Source: Bradyrhizobium sp. SK17 (GTDB lineage: Bacteria > Pseudomonadota > Alphaproteobacteria > Rhizobiales > Xanthobacteraceae). Taken from it: DNA of 64,000 nucleotides. A program made the position numbers and the translations under genes. The notes beneath the pieces were generated by a model. It did not search any database and had not been told where the DNA came from. It saw nothing but the letters and a program-made list of their open reading frames with translations. Positions 50,614-60,575 of the stretch are shown here, piece by piece. Within the stretch, counting starts at the first letter, position 1, and each line of letters begins with the position of its first letter. Where the stretch lies: assembly GCF_002831585.1 (NCBI RefSeq), contig NZ_CP025113.1:3239001-3303000 (forward strand), read 5' to 3'.

Positions 50614-51591
50614 ATGCTGTCGGTGTTCGTCCCTACCGATTCCGCCCTCAGGAAGGCCGCCGCTGCCGATCTGGCGGGGCTACCCGACAATGCGGTCTGG
50701 GTCGACCTCGTGAATCCGACCGTGGAAGAGGACCGGGCCGTCGAGAAGCTGGCGGGGATCGCGGTTCCGACCCGGGAAGACATGCAGGAGATCGAGATCT
50801 CCAGCCGCCTCTATATCGAGAACAGCGCCCGCTACATGACCGCGACACTGATGTGCCAGTCCGATACCGACATGCCGCGGACCACGGCGGTCACCTTCAT
50901 CCTGACGGGCCACCGGCTCGTGACGGTGCGCTACGACCTGCCGAAGCCGTTCGCGCTGGTCGAGAACAAGCTCGCCCGCAGTTGTGTCCCCGGCATCACC
51001 GGCGAGCAGGTGCTGATGGAACTGCTGGATGCAGTGATCGATCGTTGCGCAGATATCCTGGAGCGCTGCGGGGCGGATATCGACCAGGTCTCCCACGACA
51101 TCTTCGAGCCGGAGAGCGCGCGCCACGGGCACGCCAAGCAATACTCCCAGATCCTGATCGCGATCGGCCGCAAGGGCGACCTGACCTCGAAGGTCCGCGA
51201 GAGCCTGGTCTCGATCGGCCGCCTCGTCACCTTCCTGTCCGCCGTGGTCGAAGGCGTGAAATGGTCCAAGGACATGCGCGAACAGCTCAAGACCATGCAG
51301 CGTGACGTCGCCTCACTGACCGACCACGCGTCCTATCTCTCCAATAAAATCACCTTCGTGCTCGACGCCATGCTCGGCGTGGTCAATCTGGAACAGAACA
51401 ACATCATCAAATTGTTCTCGGTGATGGCGGTGGTGCTGATGCCGCCGACCTTGATTGCCTCGATCTACGGCATGAACTTCAAGGTGATGCCGGAACTCGA
51501 ATGGGCGCACGGCTATCCGCTCGCGCTGGTCATGATGCTCGCCGCGGCAATCGTTCCGTACTGGATTTTCCGGTGGAAGAAGTGGCTCTAG
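50614..51591 (+). CDS. corA: magnesium/cobalt transporter CorA
   Basis: Predicted 325-residue pentameric channel for Mg2+ uptake. A large cytosolic N-terminal part is followed by long helices (residues 130-260) and two C-terminal membrane spans. The signature YGMNF lies at the end of the first span (ASIYGMNFKVMPE), followed by the acidic selectivity loop. The ATG at 50614 is preceded by GGAG and is favoured over the TTG two codons earlier. Monocistronic. Confidence 0.93.
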   Translation: MLSVFVPTDSALRKAAAADLAGLPDNAVWVDLVNPTVEEDRAVEKLAGIAVPTREDMQEIEISSRLYIENSARYMTATLMCQSDTDMPRTTAVTFILTGHRLVTVRYDLPKPFALVENKLARSCVPGITGEQVLMELLDAVIDRCADILERCGADIDQVSHDIFEPESARHGHAKQYSQILIAIGRKGDLTSKVRESLVSIGRLVTFLSAVVEGVKWSKDMREQLKTMQRDVASLTDHASYLSNKITFVLDAMLGVVNLEQNNIIKLFSVMAVVLMPPTLIASIYGMNFKVMPELEWAHGYPLALVMMLAAAIVPYWIFRWKKWL

Positions 51592-51721
51592 CGCTGTTCC
51601 ATCCGTCGCGTTTTGGGACGCGTTTTCTGCCTTATTTCCTCTGCTAAAATTTGAGTGTTGCGCTGAACGTTTGGGCGAAACTTGTCTGCGATAACGCCCG
51701 CCTCGAAGCCGGAGGACAGCA

Positions 51722-51943
51722 ATGGTTGAGAAGATCATAACGCCACGGCGTAACGTCATCGACTTTGCGCGCTATCAACAGGACCGCGCCGCAGGCAAAG
51801 TGCAGGCGATCTCGCCGAGACTTTGCCGCTATTGTGACGCTGCGCTGCTTGATGGCGAGGACGAAGACGAGTGCTCCAGCGCGTTGAACGACATCGCGCT
51901 GCGGCGGACCGAGAAGAAGTCACGTCGGTTTTACGCAGACTAG
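51722..51943 (+). CDS. small hypothetical protein with CxxC
   Basis: Predicted 73-residue soluble protein. GGAGG lies 7 bases before the ATG. The sequence has one CRYCDAAL zinc-ribbon-like CxxC and one further Cys in DEDECSSAL, with a basic start and end. Zinc or nucleic acid binding is conceivable. I do not recognise a family. It stands alone after corA. Confidence 0.6.
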   Translation: MVEKIITPRRNVIDFARYQQDRAAGKVQAISPRLCRYCDAALLDGEDEDECSSALNDIALRRTEKKSRRFYAD

Positions 51944-52073
51944 AGGTTGACGCCTCGCAAGGCAGAAGCCTCGTTTGCGCTGTTACGCCTGCCATCGAAG
52001 CAATCCTGGAGTACGGCCGCGGCGGCGGCCGGGATCGCCTCGAACCTCTCCGAAAAATCATCCAGACCAAAGC

Positions 52074-52826
52074 TCAGACGTGCTGACCACCATTGATGTG
52101 GATCTCGGCGCCGTTGACGTACGAGCTGGTTTCCGTGCACAGCACGTAGATGATCTTGGAGACCTCGTCCGGCGTGCCGAGGCGATGCATCGGGATCTGC
52201 TGATCGACGATCTTCTCGGTGCCGGGCGACAGGATCGAGGTGTCGATCTCGCCCGGCGCAATCGCGTTGACGCGGACGCCGACGCGGCCGAAATCCGATG
52301 CCATTTCGCGTGTCAGCGCCGCGAGCGCCGCCTTCGATGTCGCATAGGCCGCGCCGGCAAACGGATGCACGCGCGAGCCGGCGATCGAGGTGACGTTCAC
52401 CACCGCGCCCTTGGCGTGCTTCAACTCCTCGATCAATCCGCGCGCGATCATGATGGGGGCGAAGAAGTTGACGTGGAAGACATGGGTCCAGGTGTCGATG
52501 TCGGTGTCCATGGTGCCGAGCCGGCCGCCACCCGCGGCCTTCGGCGAGATCGCCGCGTTGTTGACCAGCGCGTGCAACTCGTCGTTATCCAGCCGCCGCC
52601 GGATCTCGGAGATCGCCCGCACAGTGTCGTCATGACTGCCGAGGTCGACTTCGATGTGGTCTTCCGGCCCGGCGCCCCAGGGGCAGACCTCCGGAAAGGC
52701 ATGCCGTGACAGGGTGATCACCCGCCAGCCGGCGGACGAGAACCGGATCGCGGTGGCATGGCCGATGCCGCGGCTCGCGCCGGTCAGGAGCAGCGTGCGG
52801 CGCGGTGCATTGGATGGGCGGGGCAT
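52074..52826 (-). CDS. short-chain dehydrogenase/reductase (SDR)
   Basis: Predicted 250-residue oxidoreductase with TGASRGIGHATA (cofactor), NNAAISP, Ser in VNVTSIAGS and YxxxK in AYATSKAALAAL. The end YVNGAEIHINGGQHV is classical. LSRHAFPE after beta-2 suggests NADPH rather than NADH. Substrate unknown. It runs towards the small CxxC gene and is separated from pdxH by about 144 bp. Confidence 0.9.
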   Translation of the reverse strand: MPRPSNAPRRTLLLTGASRGIGHATAIRFSSAGWRVITLSRHAFPEVCPWGAGPEDHIEVDLGSHDDTVRAISEIRRRLDNDELHALVNNAAISPKAAGGGRLGTMDTDIDTWTHVFHVNFFAPIMIARGLIEELKHAKGAVVNVTSIAGSRVHPFAGAAYATSKAALAALTREMASDFGRVGVRVNAIAPGEIDTSILSPGTEKIVDQQIPMHRLGTPDEVSKIIYVLCTETSSYVNGAEIHINGGQHV

Positions 52827-52970
52827 CGACGGTTTCTTTCGTTTTCGCCGTGCGCGGCGTTGCGCCGGGGATCGACGTCTCGGTCGTTAGGGGCAGGACG
52901 TCGATGGCCGGGATCATCTTACACGAAGACGCGCTTCGCGCTTTCGCCCTTCCATGACAGTCGCGGATTT

Positions 52971-53612
52971 TCAGGGATACAGCCGCACCTTCGACCAGGC
53001 ACTGCCGGCGCCATCGCGGCGGAATTCGATGCGATCGTGCAGGCGGAACGGGCGGTCGTGCCAGAACTCGATGCGCTGCGGCGTGATCCGCCAGCCGCTC
53101 CAGCCCGGCGGACGCGGCACCTCGCCAATCACGTATTTCGCGCCGGCCTTGGCGATCGCCTGCTCGAATGCGAAGCGGCTCTCCAGCGGCTGCGATTGCT
53201 TGCTGGCCCAGGCGCCGATCTGCGCCTGCTTCGGCCGCGTGGCGAAATAGGCATCGGCCTCGGCATCGGTCACTGGCGTCACCGGCCCGCGGATGCGGAC
53301 CTGCCGGCGCAGCGATTTCCAGTGAAAGAGTAAAGCGGCCTTAGGATTTGCGGCCAATTCGCGGCCCTTGGCGCTTGCAATGTGGCTGTAGAACACGAAG
53401 CCGTCGGCATCGAAGCCCTTCATCAGCACCATGCGCACGTCGGGCAGCCCGTCGGCGTCGACGGTCGACAGCGCCATCGCGTTCGGATCGTTGGGCTCGG
53501 ACTTGACCGCCTCGGCAAACCATTCGCCGAACAGGGCGAACGGTTCCTCCGCCGCGGTGAAATCACCCGATGTTAACGGTGCCGGGTGTTTGATGGAGGT
53601 CGTGTCGGTCAT
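52971..53612 (-). CDS. pdxH: pyridoxamine/pyridoxine 5'-phosphate oxidase
   Basis: Predicted 213-residue FMN enzyme that makes pyridoxal 5'-phosphate in the last step of vitamin B6 synthesis and salvage. Conserved segments are [53 protein letters not shown] and the C-terminal [20 protein letters not shown] ending in RLYP. The start at 53612 ([10 protein letters not shown]) is favoured; 53633 is possible. Its start codon lies only 15 bp from that of the divergent lipoprotein gene. Confidence 0.95.
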   Translation of the reverse strand: MTDTTSIKHPAPLTSGDFTAAEEPFALFGEWFAEAVKSEPNDPNAMALSTVDADGLPDVRMVLMKGFDADGFVFYSHIASAKGRELAANPKAALLFHWKSLRRQVRIRGPVTPVTDAEADAYFATRPKQAQIGAWASKQSQPLESRFAFEQAIAKAGAKYVIGEVPRPPGWSGWRITPQRIEFWHDRPFRLHDRIEFRRDGAGSAWSKVRLYP

Positions 53613-53627
53613 GTTCAGGAGTCCCGA

Positions 53628-54128
53628 TTGCATCCGCCCGCGTCCGAGCGCGCGTTATCAGCCCTATATAGGGCATGGGAGCGCGTTGGCCTATCGGCGA
53701 TCCGCCGCGCGGGCGCGGCGGTCACGCTGATCCTGATCGGCGTTGGTGCAAGCGGCTGCAGCCTGTCGCGCAGCGACGCTTTCGCCAAGATGGACGACAA
53801 GGACGTGACCGGCTCGATCAGCCCGACCCGGGTCAGCATGGCGATGCCGACCGACAGCGATCTGGCCTTCGCCCGCAATGCCGCCTCCGACGTGCTGACC
53901 AAGGGCGACAAGGATTCCAGTCAGCCCTGGGAAAATCCCGAAACGGGTGCACGCGGCTCGGTCACGCCGCTGGCCCAGGCCTATTCAGGCGAGGACGGCA
54001 AGACGTGCCGGGATTTCCTCGCCAGCTACGTCAATGGAGCCAGCGAGAGCTGGCTGCAAGGGGCTGCCTGCAAGGCTGGACAAGGCCGGTGGGAAATCCG
54101 TAGTTTGACACCTTGGAGAAAGTCCTGA
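53628..54128 (+). CDS. RT0821/Lpp0805-type surface lipoprotein
   Basis: Predicted 166-residue envelope protein. A TTG at 53628 has AGGAG 6 bases upstream and is the best-supported start. A hydrophobic stretch [15 protein letters not shown] ends in a lipobox. The mature part [16 protein letters not shown] then has a C-terminal domain with [24 protein letters not shown] and [11 protein letters not shown], as in the rickettsial/legionella surface family. The role is not known. Confidence 0.75.
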   Translation: MHPPASERALSALYRAWERVGLSAIRRAGAAVTLILIGVGASGCSLSRSDAFAKMDDKDVTGSISPTRVSMAMPTDSDLAFARNAASDVLTKGDKDSSQPWENPETGARGSVTPLAQAYSGEDGKTCRDFLASYVNGASESWLQGAACKAGQGRWEIRSLTPWRKS

Positions 54129-54255
54129 GAGTTCCGGCAGAAGCCGGCGTCAGCCTAGTTGCAAAAATGCCACTGAGCCCCCAGATGAGAGGCAAGGTGG
54201 GCCCGGATGGGCTCCCAGTCAGGACTGACTTTTTCCCGTGAAGGAGACGTGACGG

Positions 54256-55215
54256 ATGCGCGACCCCTATGAGGTCTTGGGGGTGCAGCGGAGTGCCAGC
54301 GCTGCGACGATCAAGAGCGCCTATCGCAAGCTCGCCAAGAAGCATCACCCGGACAACAACAGCAACGATCCGAAGGCGGCTGCCCGCTTTGCGGAGATCA
54401 ACACGGCCAACGAGATCGTCGGCGACGAGGACAAGCGCAAGCAGTTCGACCGTGGCGAGATCGATGCCGAGGGCAAGCCGCGCTTCCAGGGCTTCCCGGG
54501 CGGCGGCGCCGCTGGCGGCCGCGCCGGTCCCGGCGGGTTCGAATACAGCTTCCGCGGCGGTCCCGGTGGCGGCATGGGCGGCGGCAGTTTCGAGGACATC
54601 CTCAACAGCATGTTCGGCAATGCTACGCGGGGCGGTGCCGCGCGCGGGGGGCGAGCCAGTCCGTTTGAATTTGACGGCGGCGGGGTCGGCGTCGACCTCG
54701 ATCTTTCCGTCGCCATGACGGTGTCGCTGGAGGAATCGGTCAGGGGCGGCGACAAGCGCGTCCGCCTGCCGAACGGCCGCGAGCTCAATGTCAAGATTCC
54801 GCCCGGCGTCAGCGCGGGCCAGCAGATCCGGCTCAAGGGTCAGGGCGACACCGCGCAGGGCCAGCCGCCCGGCGACCTCCTGATCACGATCTCGATCGCG
54901 CCGCATCCGTTCTTCAAGGTCGACGGCAATGACCTCAGGATCGATCTGCCTGTGACGCTTTATGAGGCGGTGCTGGGCGGCAAGGTCCGCGTGCCGACGC
55001 TCGGCAGCGCGGTCGAACTGTCGATCCCGAAGAACACCTCGAGCGGCCGCATCTTCCGTCTCAAGGGCAAGGGTCTGTCGAAGGCCGGCGCCACCGGCGA
55101 CCTCTATGTCACGACCCGCATCATGCTTCCCGACGGGAACGATGCCGGGCTCGAGGCATTGATGCAAACGTGGCGGGATCAACACCCCTATAATCCGCGC
55201 AGCGATCTCGGCTGA
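54256..55215 (+). CDS. DnaJ-class co-chaperone (CbpA-like)
   Basis: Predicted 319-residue Hsp70 partner. The J domain covers residues 1-70 with HPD at 31-33 (KKHHPDNN). A Gly/Phe-rich linker (about 75-130) follows, then the two C-terminal substrate-binding barrels (about 140-310) with VKIPPGVSAGQQIRLKGQGD and ELSIPKNTSSGRIFRLKGKG. There is no CxxCxGxG zinc finger, so it belongs to the type B/CbpA group. Monocistronic. Confidence 0.92.
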   Translation: MRDPYEVLGVQRSASAATIKSAYRKLAKKHHPDNNSNDPKAAARFAEINTANEIVGDEDKRKQFDRGEIDAEGKPRFQGFPGGGAAGGRAGPGGFEYSFRGGPGGGMGGGSFEDILNSMFGNATRGGAARGGRASPFEFDGGGVGVDLDLSVAMTVSLEESVRGGDKRVRLPNGRELNVKIPPGVSAGQQIRLKGQGDTAQGQPPGDLLITISIAPHPFFKVDGNDLRIDLPVTLYEAVLGGKVRVPTLGSAVELSIPKNTSSGRIFRLKGKGLSKAGATGDLYVTTRIMLPDGNDAGLEALMQTWRDQHPYNPRSDLG

Positions 55216-55596
55216 CCGCCGAAACCACTTGCGAGACGTCTCGTATCTATCCCCGGGTGCTTCCGGAATAGACACGGGGCATCGCAAGCGGCTTAGAGAA
55301 CAATCCACCGATGTCCTGATTCTGCGGCGAGCAGGCGATCCGGGCAGCGGAAAAAGGAGTGCGGCCTCGAGAGGGGGACCAGCGCGGTACACAAAACCCC
55401 AATCGAGGCCGCGTGCGCCGATCGGCGGATCGGGCGCGCATCATCTTCGCGTGAGCATGCGGTGCGATAATGAGACGTGCCGATGACGCGAATCGAAGTT
55501 TTCAATGTCGGAATTGGGACGTTGAGTGAGGCCGGATTCACTTACTCGACACGGCGCGATTTTCGCGAGCGGCATGTCCCGTAGAATTACGGGCGC
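55216..55596. other. 381-bp gap with a possible stem structure
   Basis: No gene with a convincing start was found. GCGGCCTCGA (55361-55370) pairs perfectly with TCGAGGCCGC (55403-55412) across a 32-base loop, which could be a terminator or part of a small RNA; there is no promoter evidence. The gap separates dnaJ from the convergent anti-sigma gene. Confidence 0.4.
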
Positions 55597-56379
55597 TCAG
55601 CCGCCGCTCTTCTCCATCTGATCGTAGATGGCTTGCGCGACCTGGGTCAGGCGGTCGCGGTCGGTGCTGCCACTGACGACATAGGCGACGCCGCGATCGG
55701 CCCAGAACAGCGCGCCGTCGCTGCCCTGGACCGCGTAGCGCATCTGGGTCGTCTCGGTTTTCGCCTTCGCGGTATAGACGGTGAAGCGCTCACCGGATGT
55801 GCTCTCATACATCAGGAACGACGCCGGCCCGCTCGGTCCCGGCAGCAGGCGGCCGCCGACCAGCTTCAGCCCCGTCAGCTCCGGCGCGCGGACGGCCCAG
55901 CCGCAGCGCTTGGTCAGCCATTGCTGCAAGTGGTCGCGCTCGCTGCCGGGGACCTCGACCGGGTGGCGGACTTCGACCACGTAGAGCCGATGCGCGTCGA
56001 GCGCATCCAGCGTGAAGCTCTGGAAGGTCGAGGGGGTCGCCGAGGCGCCGCGCGCGATCCAGCCGACGCCGCCGCCCGCGACGAAAGCCATCAGCGTCGC
56101 TGCCACCGCGCCATAGACCCAGCGGCGCGGCTGCCGCACCAGGCGCTCGAGCTCGAGCCGCTTCGGCACCGCCTCGTCCAGCACGCCGTCGTAGCGCGCA
56201 TGCAACGTCTCGGCCATCGTCCGCCAGGACTGCACCCGCGCTGCGTCGTCGGGATGTGTGGCAAGCCAGGCCTCGACATCGCCGCGGCGCTCGGCCGGCA
56301 GCTCGTTGTCGACATAGGCGTGCAGCTCGTCTTCGGTGACGGGAATGTTCGGGTCGGTCATATCAGTCGTCTCTGCCAA
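55597..56379 (-). CDS. anti-sigma factor, membrane-anchored
   Basis: Predicted 260-residue partner of the ECF sigma factor encoded just upstream. The N-terminal EDELHAYVDNELPAERRGDV is the zinc-less anti-sigma domain that binds sigma. A single membrane span lies at about residues 88-112 (VYGAVAATLMAFVAGGGVGW). The periplasmic part (about 115-260) has GERFTVYTAKAKTETTQMRY and may sense an envelope signal. The gene follows the sigma gene after 49 bp. The start could be at 56379 or at MTDPNIP, six codons on. Confidence 0.88.
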   Translation of the reverse strand: MAETTDMTDPNIPVTEDELHAYVDNELPAERRGDVEAWLATHPDDAARVQSWRTMAETLHARYDGVLDEAVPKRLELERLVRQPRRWVYGAVAATLMAFVAGGGVGWIARGASATPSTFQSFTLDALDAHRLYVVEVRHPVEVPGSERDHLQQWLTKRCGWAVRAPELTGLKLVGGRLLPGPSGPASFLMYESTSGERFTVYTAKAKTETTQMRYAVQGSDGALFWADRGVAYVVSGSTDRDRLTQVAQAIYDQMEKSGG

Positions 56380-56428
56380 ATCCTGTTCGAAAATCCTTGG
56401 CGCGTCACGCCGGTCATCGCGCAGTCCA

Positions 56429-56917
56429 TCACTTCACCCGCCGCAGCGCCGGGCGCTGGCCCTCGATCGATGCCCGCACATGGGCGCGCGCGCGAGCGAG
56501 GCGGGACATCACGGTGCCGATCGGTACGCCCTGGATGTCGGCGACCTCGCGATAGCTCATGCCCTCGAGCATCACGAGCAGCAGCACCGAGCGTTGCTCC
56601 TCAACCAGCGTCGACAGCGCGCGCTCGATGTCGCGTCCCTCGGCCTCGGTGCCGCTGGCGTCGGCATTGTTGTCGAGCAGCGGCATCAGGGGCGGCCGCC
56701 GCGCCAGCGAGCGCCTGCGGTTCTTGTTCAGATTGGTCAGGATCGTATAGAGCCAGCTCCTGACGTCGCCGCCGAGAAACAGCCGCTCCGAGCGCAGCGC
56801 CCGCACCAGCGTGTCCTGCACCAGGTCGTCGGCGATATCGGTGTCACGCGCCAGCGCGCGCGCATAGCGACGGAGCGCCGGAATCATGGCTTCGACACTT
56901 TGACGAAACGCGGTCAT
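56429..56917 (-). CDS. ECF-type RNA polymerase sigma factor
   Basis: Predicted 162-residue sigma-70 family, RpoE-like. Region 2 is ARALARDTDIADDLVQDTLV and the adjacent DVRSWLYTILTNLNKNR. Region 4 is STLVEEQRSVLLLVMLEGMS with YREVADIQGVPIGTVMSRLA. It has no extra C-terminal domain. Sequestration by the adjacent membrane anti-sigma factor is expected. Target promoters cannot be read here. Confidence 0.92.
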   Translation of the reverse strand: MTAFRQSVEAMIPALRRYARALARDTDIADDLVQDTLVRALRSERLFLGGDVRSWLYTILTNLNKNRRRSLARRPPLMPLLDNNADASGTEAEGRDIERALSTLVEEQRSVLLLVMLEGMSYREVADIQGVPIGTVMSRLARARAHVRASIEGQRPALRRVK

Positions 56918-57129
56918 GTATCCCAGTCTTCGATGGTCTCGGCGGCGCCGACCGCCTTGCTCAGCATAACACCCTCGCGGCGCCGCTATTCCGGCTGCGT
57001 CGATCCGCGCGCATGGCGCCCCGGCGCGGACTTATTTGGGCTTGTGGCTGGGCAAACGGCTGGTGTACCTCCGAGCCGAAAAACTCGACGCCTTGCTTCA
57101 AGCGCCTGACGTCTCGCTGGGCGGGGAAT

Positions 57130-57741
57130 ATGGTTACGGGAATGCCGGTGCCAACGATCTACTACATCCGCCACGGCGAGACGGCGTGGAATGCCGAAGG
57201 CCGGCTTCAGGGCGCGCAGGACATCGCCCTCAACGAGCGCGGCCGCGCCCAGGCGGCGCATGCCGGGCGGATCCTCGCCGGTCTGTTGGTCCGCGATGGC
57301 CGTGACAAGGCGACGCTGCCGTTCGTCGCCAGCCCGTTGGTCCGGGCGCGTGCCACCATGGAGCTGGCGCGCGCCGAGCTCGGCCTTGCGCCGGGTGACT
57401 ACGCGCTCGACGCGCGGCTGCGCGAGATCGGCTACGGGACATGGGAGGGGTCGACCTTGGCGCAGGCGCAGGCGGCGGACCCGGTCGTGTATGCGCGCCG
57501 CCTGGCCGAGAAGTGGCAGGTCGCGCCGGAGGGCGGCGAGAGCTATGTCGACGTGCAGGCGCGGATGACCGAATGGTACGGTTCGGTGACCTCGGACACG
57601 GTCGCCGTCGCCCATGGCGGCACTGCGCGGGCGCTGATGGTGGCGCTCGGCTTCGAGACGCCGGCCTCGGCCGCGGAGCTCTATATCGAGCAGGGCGCGG
57701 TCTACGTGTTCAGCGAAGGCAGCCTGCGGAAATATAGTTAA
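57130..57741 (+). CDS. histidine phosphatase family protein
   Basis: Predicted 203-residue phosphoglycerate-mutase-like phosphatase. The phospho-accepting His is in YYIRHGETAWNAEGRLQG, the second arginine in ASPLVRARATMEL, Glu in REIGYGTWEGSTL and the last His in VAVAHGGTARAL. The start is 57130 (GGGG upstream) or the ATG at 57142 directly before PVPTIYYIRHGE. It lies 89 bp before aroC on the same strand. The substrate is not clear. Confidence 0.88.
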   Translation: MVTGMPVPTIYYIRHGETAWNAEGRLQGAQDIALNERGRAQAAHAGRILAGLLVRDGRDKATLPFVASPLVRARATMELARAELGLAPGDYALDARLREIGYGTWEGSTLAQAQAADPVVYARRLAEKWQVAPEGGESYVDVQARMTEWYGSVTSDTVAVAHGGTARALMVALGFETPASAAELYIEQGAVYVFSEGSLRKYS

Positions 57742-57830
57742 GGGCGTCCGGGCCATCCGCGTCGTTGGGGACGTCCTTGGGGAGCAGGAAACCCGTTTGA
57801 CGCTGCCGACCCTGCGCGTTACGACACGCC

Positions 57831-58919
57831 ATGTCCTTCAATACTTTCGGCCATATGTTCCGCGTCACGACCTTCGGCGAGAGCCATGGGGTCGCGATCG
57901 GCTGCGTCGTCGACGGCTGCCCGCCGATGATCCCTCTGACGGTGGAGGAGATCCAGCACGACCTTGACCGCCGCCGCCCCGGCCAGTCGCGCTTCACCAC
58001 CCAGCGCCAGGAGCCCGATGCGGTGAAGATCCTGTCCGGCGTGATGGCGCATCCGGAGAGCGGGGTGCAGGTGACGACCGGCACGCCGATCGCGCTGCTG
58101 ATCGAGAACACCGACCAGCGCTCGAAGGATTATTCCGAGATCAAGGACAAGTTCCGCCCGGGCCATGCCGACTTCACCTATGAGGCGAAATACGGCCTGC
58201 GCGACTATCGTGGCGGCGGGCGTTCGTCCGCGCGCGAGACCGCGACCCGCGTCGCGGCCGGTGCGATCGCGCGCAAGGTGCTGCCCGAGGTGAAGGTGCG
58301 CGGCGCGCTGGTGCAGATGGGCCCGCACAAGATCGACCGCGAGAAATGGGACTGGGACGAGATCGCCAACAACCCGTTCTTCTGTCCCGACAAGGACAAG
58401 GCGGCGTTCTTCGAAAGCTATCTCGACGGCATCCGGAAGAGCGGCTCCTCGATCGGCGCGGTCATCGAGGTCGTTGCCGAGGGCGTGCCGGCCGGTCTCG
58501 GCGCGCCGATCTATGCCAAGCTCGACAGCGATCTGGCGTCGGCGATGATGAGCATCAACGCGGTGAAGGGCGTCGAGATCGGCGCCGGTTTCGGCGCCGC
58601 CGAGCTCACGGGTGAAGAGAATGCCGACGAGATGCGGACCGGCAACAACGGAACGCGTTTCCTGTCCAACCATGCCGGCGGCGTGCTGGGCGGCATCTCG
58701 ACTGGACAGCCGGTGGTGGTGCGCTTTGCGGTCAAGCCGACCTCCTCGATCCTGACCACGCGCCGCACCGTCGACCGCAAAGGCGCCGATACCGATATCC
58801 TGACCAAGGGCCGCCACGACCCCTGCGTCGGTATCCGCGCGGTGCCGGTGGGTGAGGCGATGATGGCCTGCGTGCTGGCGGATCATTTTCTGCGCGACCG
58901 CGGGCAGACCGGGCGCTGA
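57831..58919 (+). CDS. aroC: chorismate synthase
   Basis: Predicted 362-residue FMN-dependent enzyme that makes chorismate from 5-enolpyruvylshikimate 3-phosphate in aromatic amino acid synthesis. Signatures are [53 protein letters not shown] and [17 protein letters not shown]. It begins [20 protein letters not shown], a normal N-terminus. Length and motifs are standard. Confidence 0.97.
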   Translation: MSFNTFGHMFRVTTFGESHGVAIGCVVDGCPPMIPLTVEEIQHDLDRRRPGQSRFTTQRQEPDAVKILSGVMAHPESGVQVTTGTPIALLIENTDQRSKDYSEIKDKFRPGHADFTYEAKYGLRDYRGGGRSSARETATRVAAGAIARKVLPEVKVRGALVQMGPHKIDREKWDWDEIANNPFFCPDKDKAAFFESYLDGIRKSGSSIGAVIEVVAEGVPAGLGAPIYAKLDSDLASAMMSINAVKGVEIGAGFGAAELTGEENADEMRTGNNGTRFLSNHAGGVLGGISTGQPVVVRFAVKPTSSILTTRRTVDRKGADTDILTKGRHDPCVGIRAVPVGEAMMACVLADHFLRDRGQTGR

Positions 58920-59015
58920 TCGGGCCTGTAGGCTGACGTCATCGCGTCACGCGAAGCCGACTAATCTCAGTCATGGCTGGTCGGCTGGCGGCTTCCGTCG
59001 CCCTTGGAGGTTCCA

Positions 59016-60491
59016 ATGAACCGGTTGTTCGTTGCGCTGTCCATGATCTGGCTGTCGGCATCGTCATCCGGTCTGGCGCAGAGTCCCAAATCCGCGCAGG
59101 CCACGCCAATCCTTGACGGTGCCTACGCCAGCTCCGTGCGACATCCCGATGTCTTTCTGACCGAGAAAGATCTGATCGATCTGGCGGGGCGGATCAATCA
59201 GCTTGGCAGCTATTCGGCGCGGCGCTTCGATCAACTCGCCGGGCAGGTGGCCCGTGATCTTGCTGGCGGCAACAAATGGGATGCCGCTTATTCCGGCTGT
59301 AGCACCGACACCTACAATTACGCATTTTCCTACGAGCCCCAGACAATTCATGGCGAAGACCACGTCCCGGAAGTGCGTGCCGACATGGGGCTTGCCGCAA
59401 ACCTTGTCCCGCCGCGCGGCGCTGCCGTGGTGGCGTCGCGCCTCGCGCTCTATGCAGCCCTGATGAAGGCGGGGGCGAAGCGGCCGATCAATGCGCCCGA
59501 CCCGGCTTACGCTGCGGCGGTGGCCGCGAAGATACTTGTCGCCTGGAGCACCTCCGGATTTCGCGACGATCACGGCCGGTTTCGCGAGAATCCGTCGCAA
59601 TTTTGTGGGGCGGAGGGCAAGTTCGACCAGGCTGCCTTTGCCGGCGTGGGGTTGGTGGTCTCTCGCGGCATCGTCTATTCCGTGCAGGCTGAAGACCTGT
59701 TGATGTATGTCGGCACGCTTGGCGATGCAGATGTGACGCGGGTCGAAGCGTTCGATGCCGCGATGTTCGGCCTGCTCCGCAACGCGCTCAACTACAATTT
59801 GCAGCTCCACGCGTGGCCCTGCGATCACTACAGCAACCATGCGGCAAACCAGTTGGCAGCGTTGTTGGCGCTCGCGCGCGTTCAGAACAACCAGAGGGCC
59901 TTCGTGGCGGTCCTGAACGGCGGCGACGATGCGATCCGTGTGTCGCTGCCCTGGATCGCGTTCTTCCAGCGGGCCGTTTATGGCGCGGCAGATATGCCTA
60001 ACGGCTGCTATGCCAACAAGGCCACCGATGGCTTTGCGAGCAGGCCGTTCTTCCAGACCCGGGCGGTGGCTTCGGGCGAGATCGACGACCGCTACCGCAA
60101 TGCAGATCCCGGACAAGGCATCGGATATCCGATGTTCACTCTGGAGCGCCTTTACGATGCGGCCGAAATCCTGCGCAATGCCGGGTTTGATCCCTACGGA
60201 TATCGTGGAGCGCACAGGCAATCCATTGAGGCGGCTACGCAATACTATGCCTGCCTGGCGAAGGGAGCCGGGTTCGGCGGTGTCGTGACCGCTGCAAATT
60301 CCGCTTCCTGTCCCGACGCGGCGCAATATTACGGCAAGATCGTGAGTGGCGTGGACCGGATGCTGGTCATCGGCGCGCTGCGGTTTCCGAACAATGGCTT
60401 GGTCGCCAGCCTCGATGCGGCCGCAAGAGCCGCAGCTTCATCCGGTCCGTTCGCCCTGGATGCCATCCTGTTTGGGAAATGGCGGGCGTGA
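59016..60491 (+). CDS. exported alginate-lyase-like protein
   Basis: Predicted 491-residue protein with a signal peptide (MNRLFVALSMIWLSASSSGL, cleavage near AQS). The ATG at 59016 has TTGGAGG upstream. The body looks like an alpha/alpha toroid: VPEVRADMGLAANLV, DHYSNHAANQLAALLALARV and the C-terminal YPMFTLERLYDAAEILRNAG with YGYRGAHRQSIEAATQYY are reminiscent of PL5-type alginate lyases. The polysaccharide target is unknown. Six or more cysteines suggest disulfides. It lies 84 bp before the cyclase gene. Confidence 0.65.
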   Translation: MNRLFVALSMIWLSASSSGLAQSPKSAQATPILDGAYASSVRHPDVFLTEKDLIDLAGRINQLGSYSARRFDQLAGQVARDLAGGNKWDAAYSGCSTDTYNYAFSYEPQTIHGEDHVPEVRADMGLAANLVPPRGAAVVASRLALYAALMKAGAKRPINAPDPAYAAAVAAKILVAWSTSGFRDDHGRFRENPSQFCGAEGKFDQAAFAGVGLVVSRGIVYSVQAEDLLMYVGTLGDADVTRVEAFDAAMFGLLRNALNYNLQLHAWPCDHYSNHAANQLAALLALARVQNNQRAFVAVLNGGDDAIRVSLPWIAFFQRAVYGAADMPNGCYANKATDGFASRPFFQTRAVASGEIDDRYRNADPGQGIGYPMFTLERLYDAAEILRNAGFDPYGYRGAHRQSIEAATQYYACLAKGAGFGGVVTAANSASCPDAAQYYGKIVSGVDRMLVIGALRFPNNGLVASLDAAARAAASSGPFALDAILFGKWRA

Positions 60492-60575
60492 AAGCCACGC
60501 GCACATTTCCGGATCCTCTTCTGGACCCTATATTATAGTGGTGGTCGCTAATCGGGTGCTCGCCTGGGGAATGCC

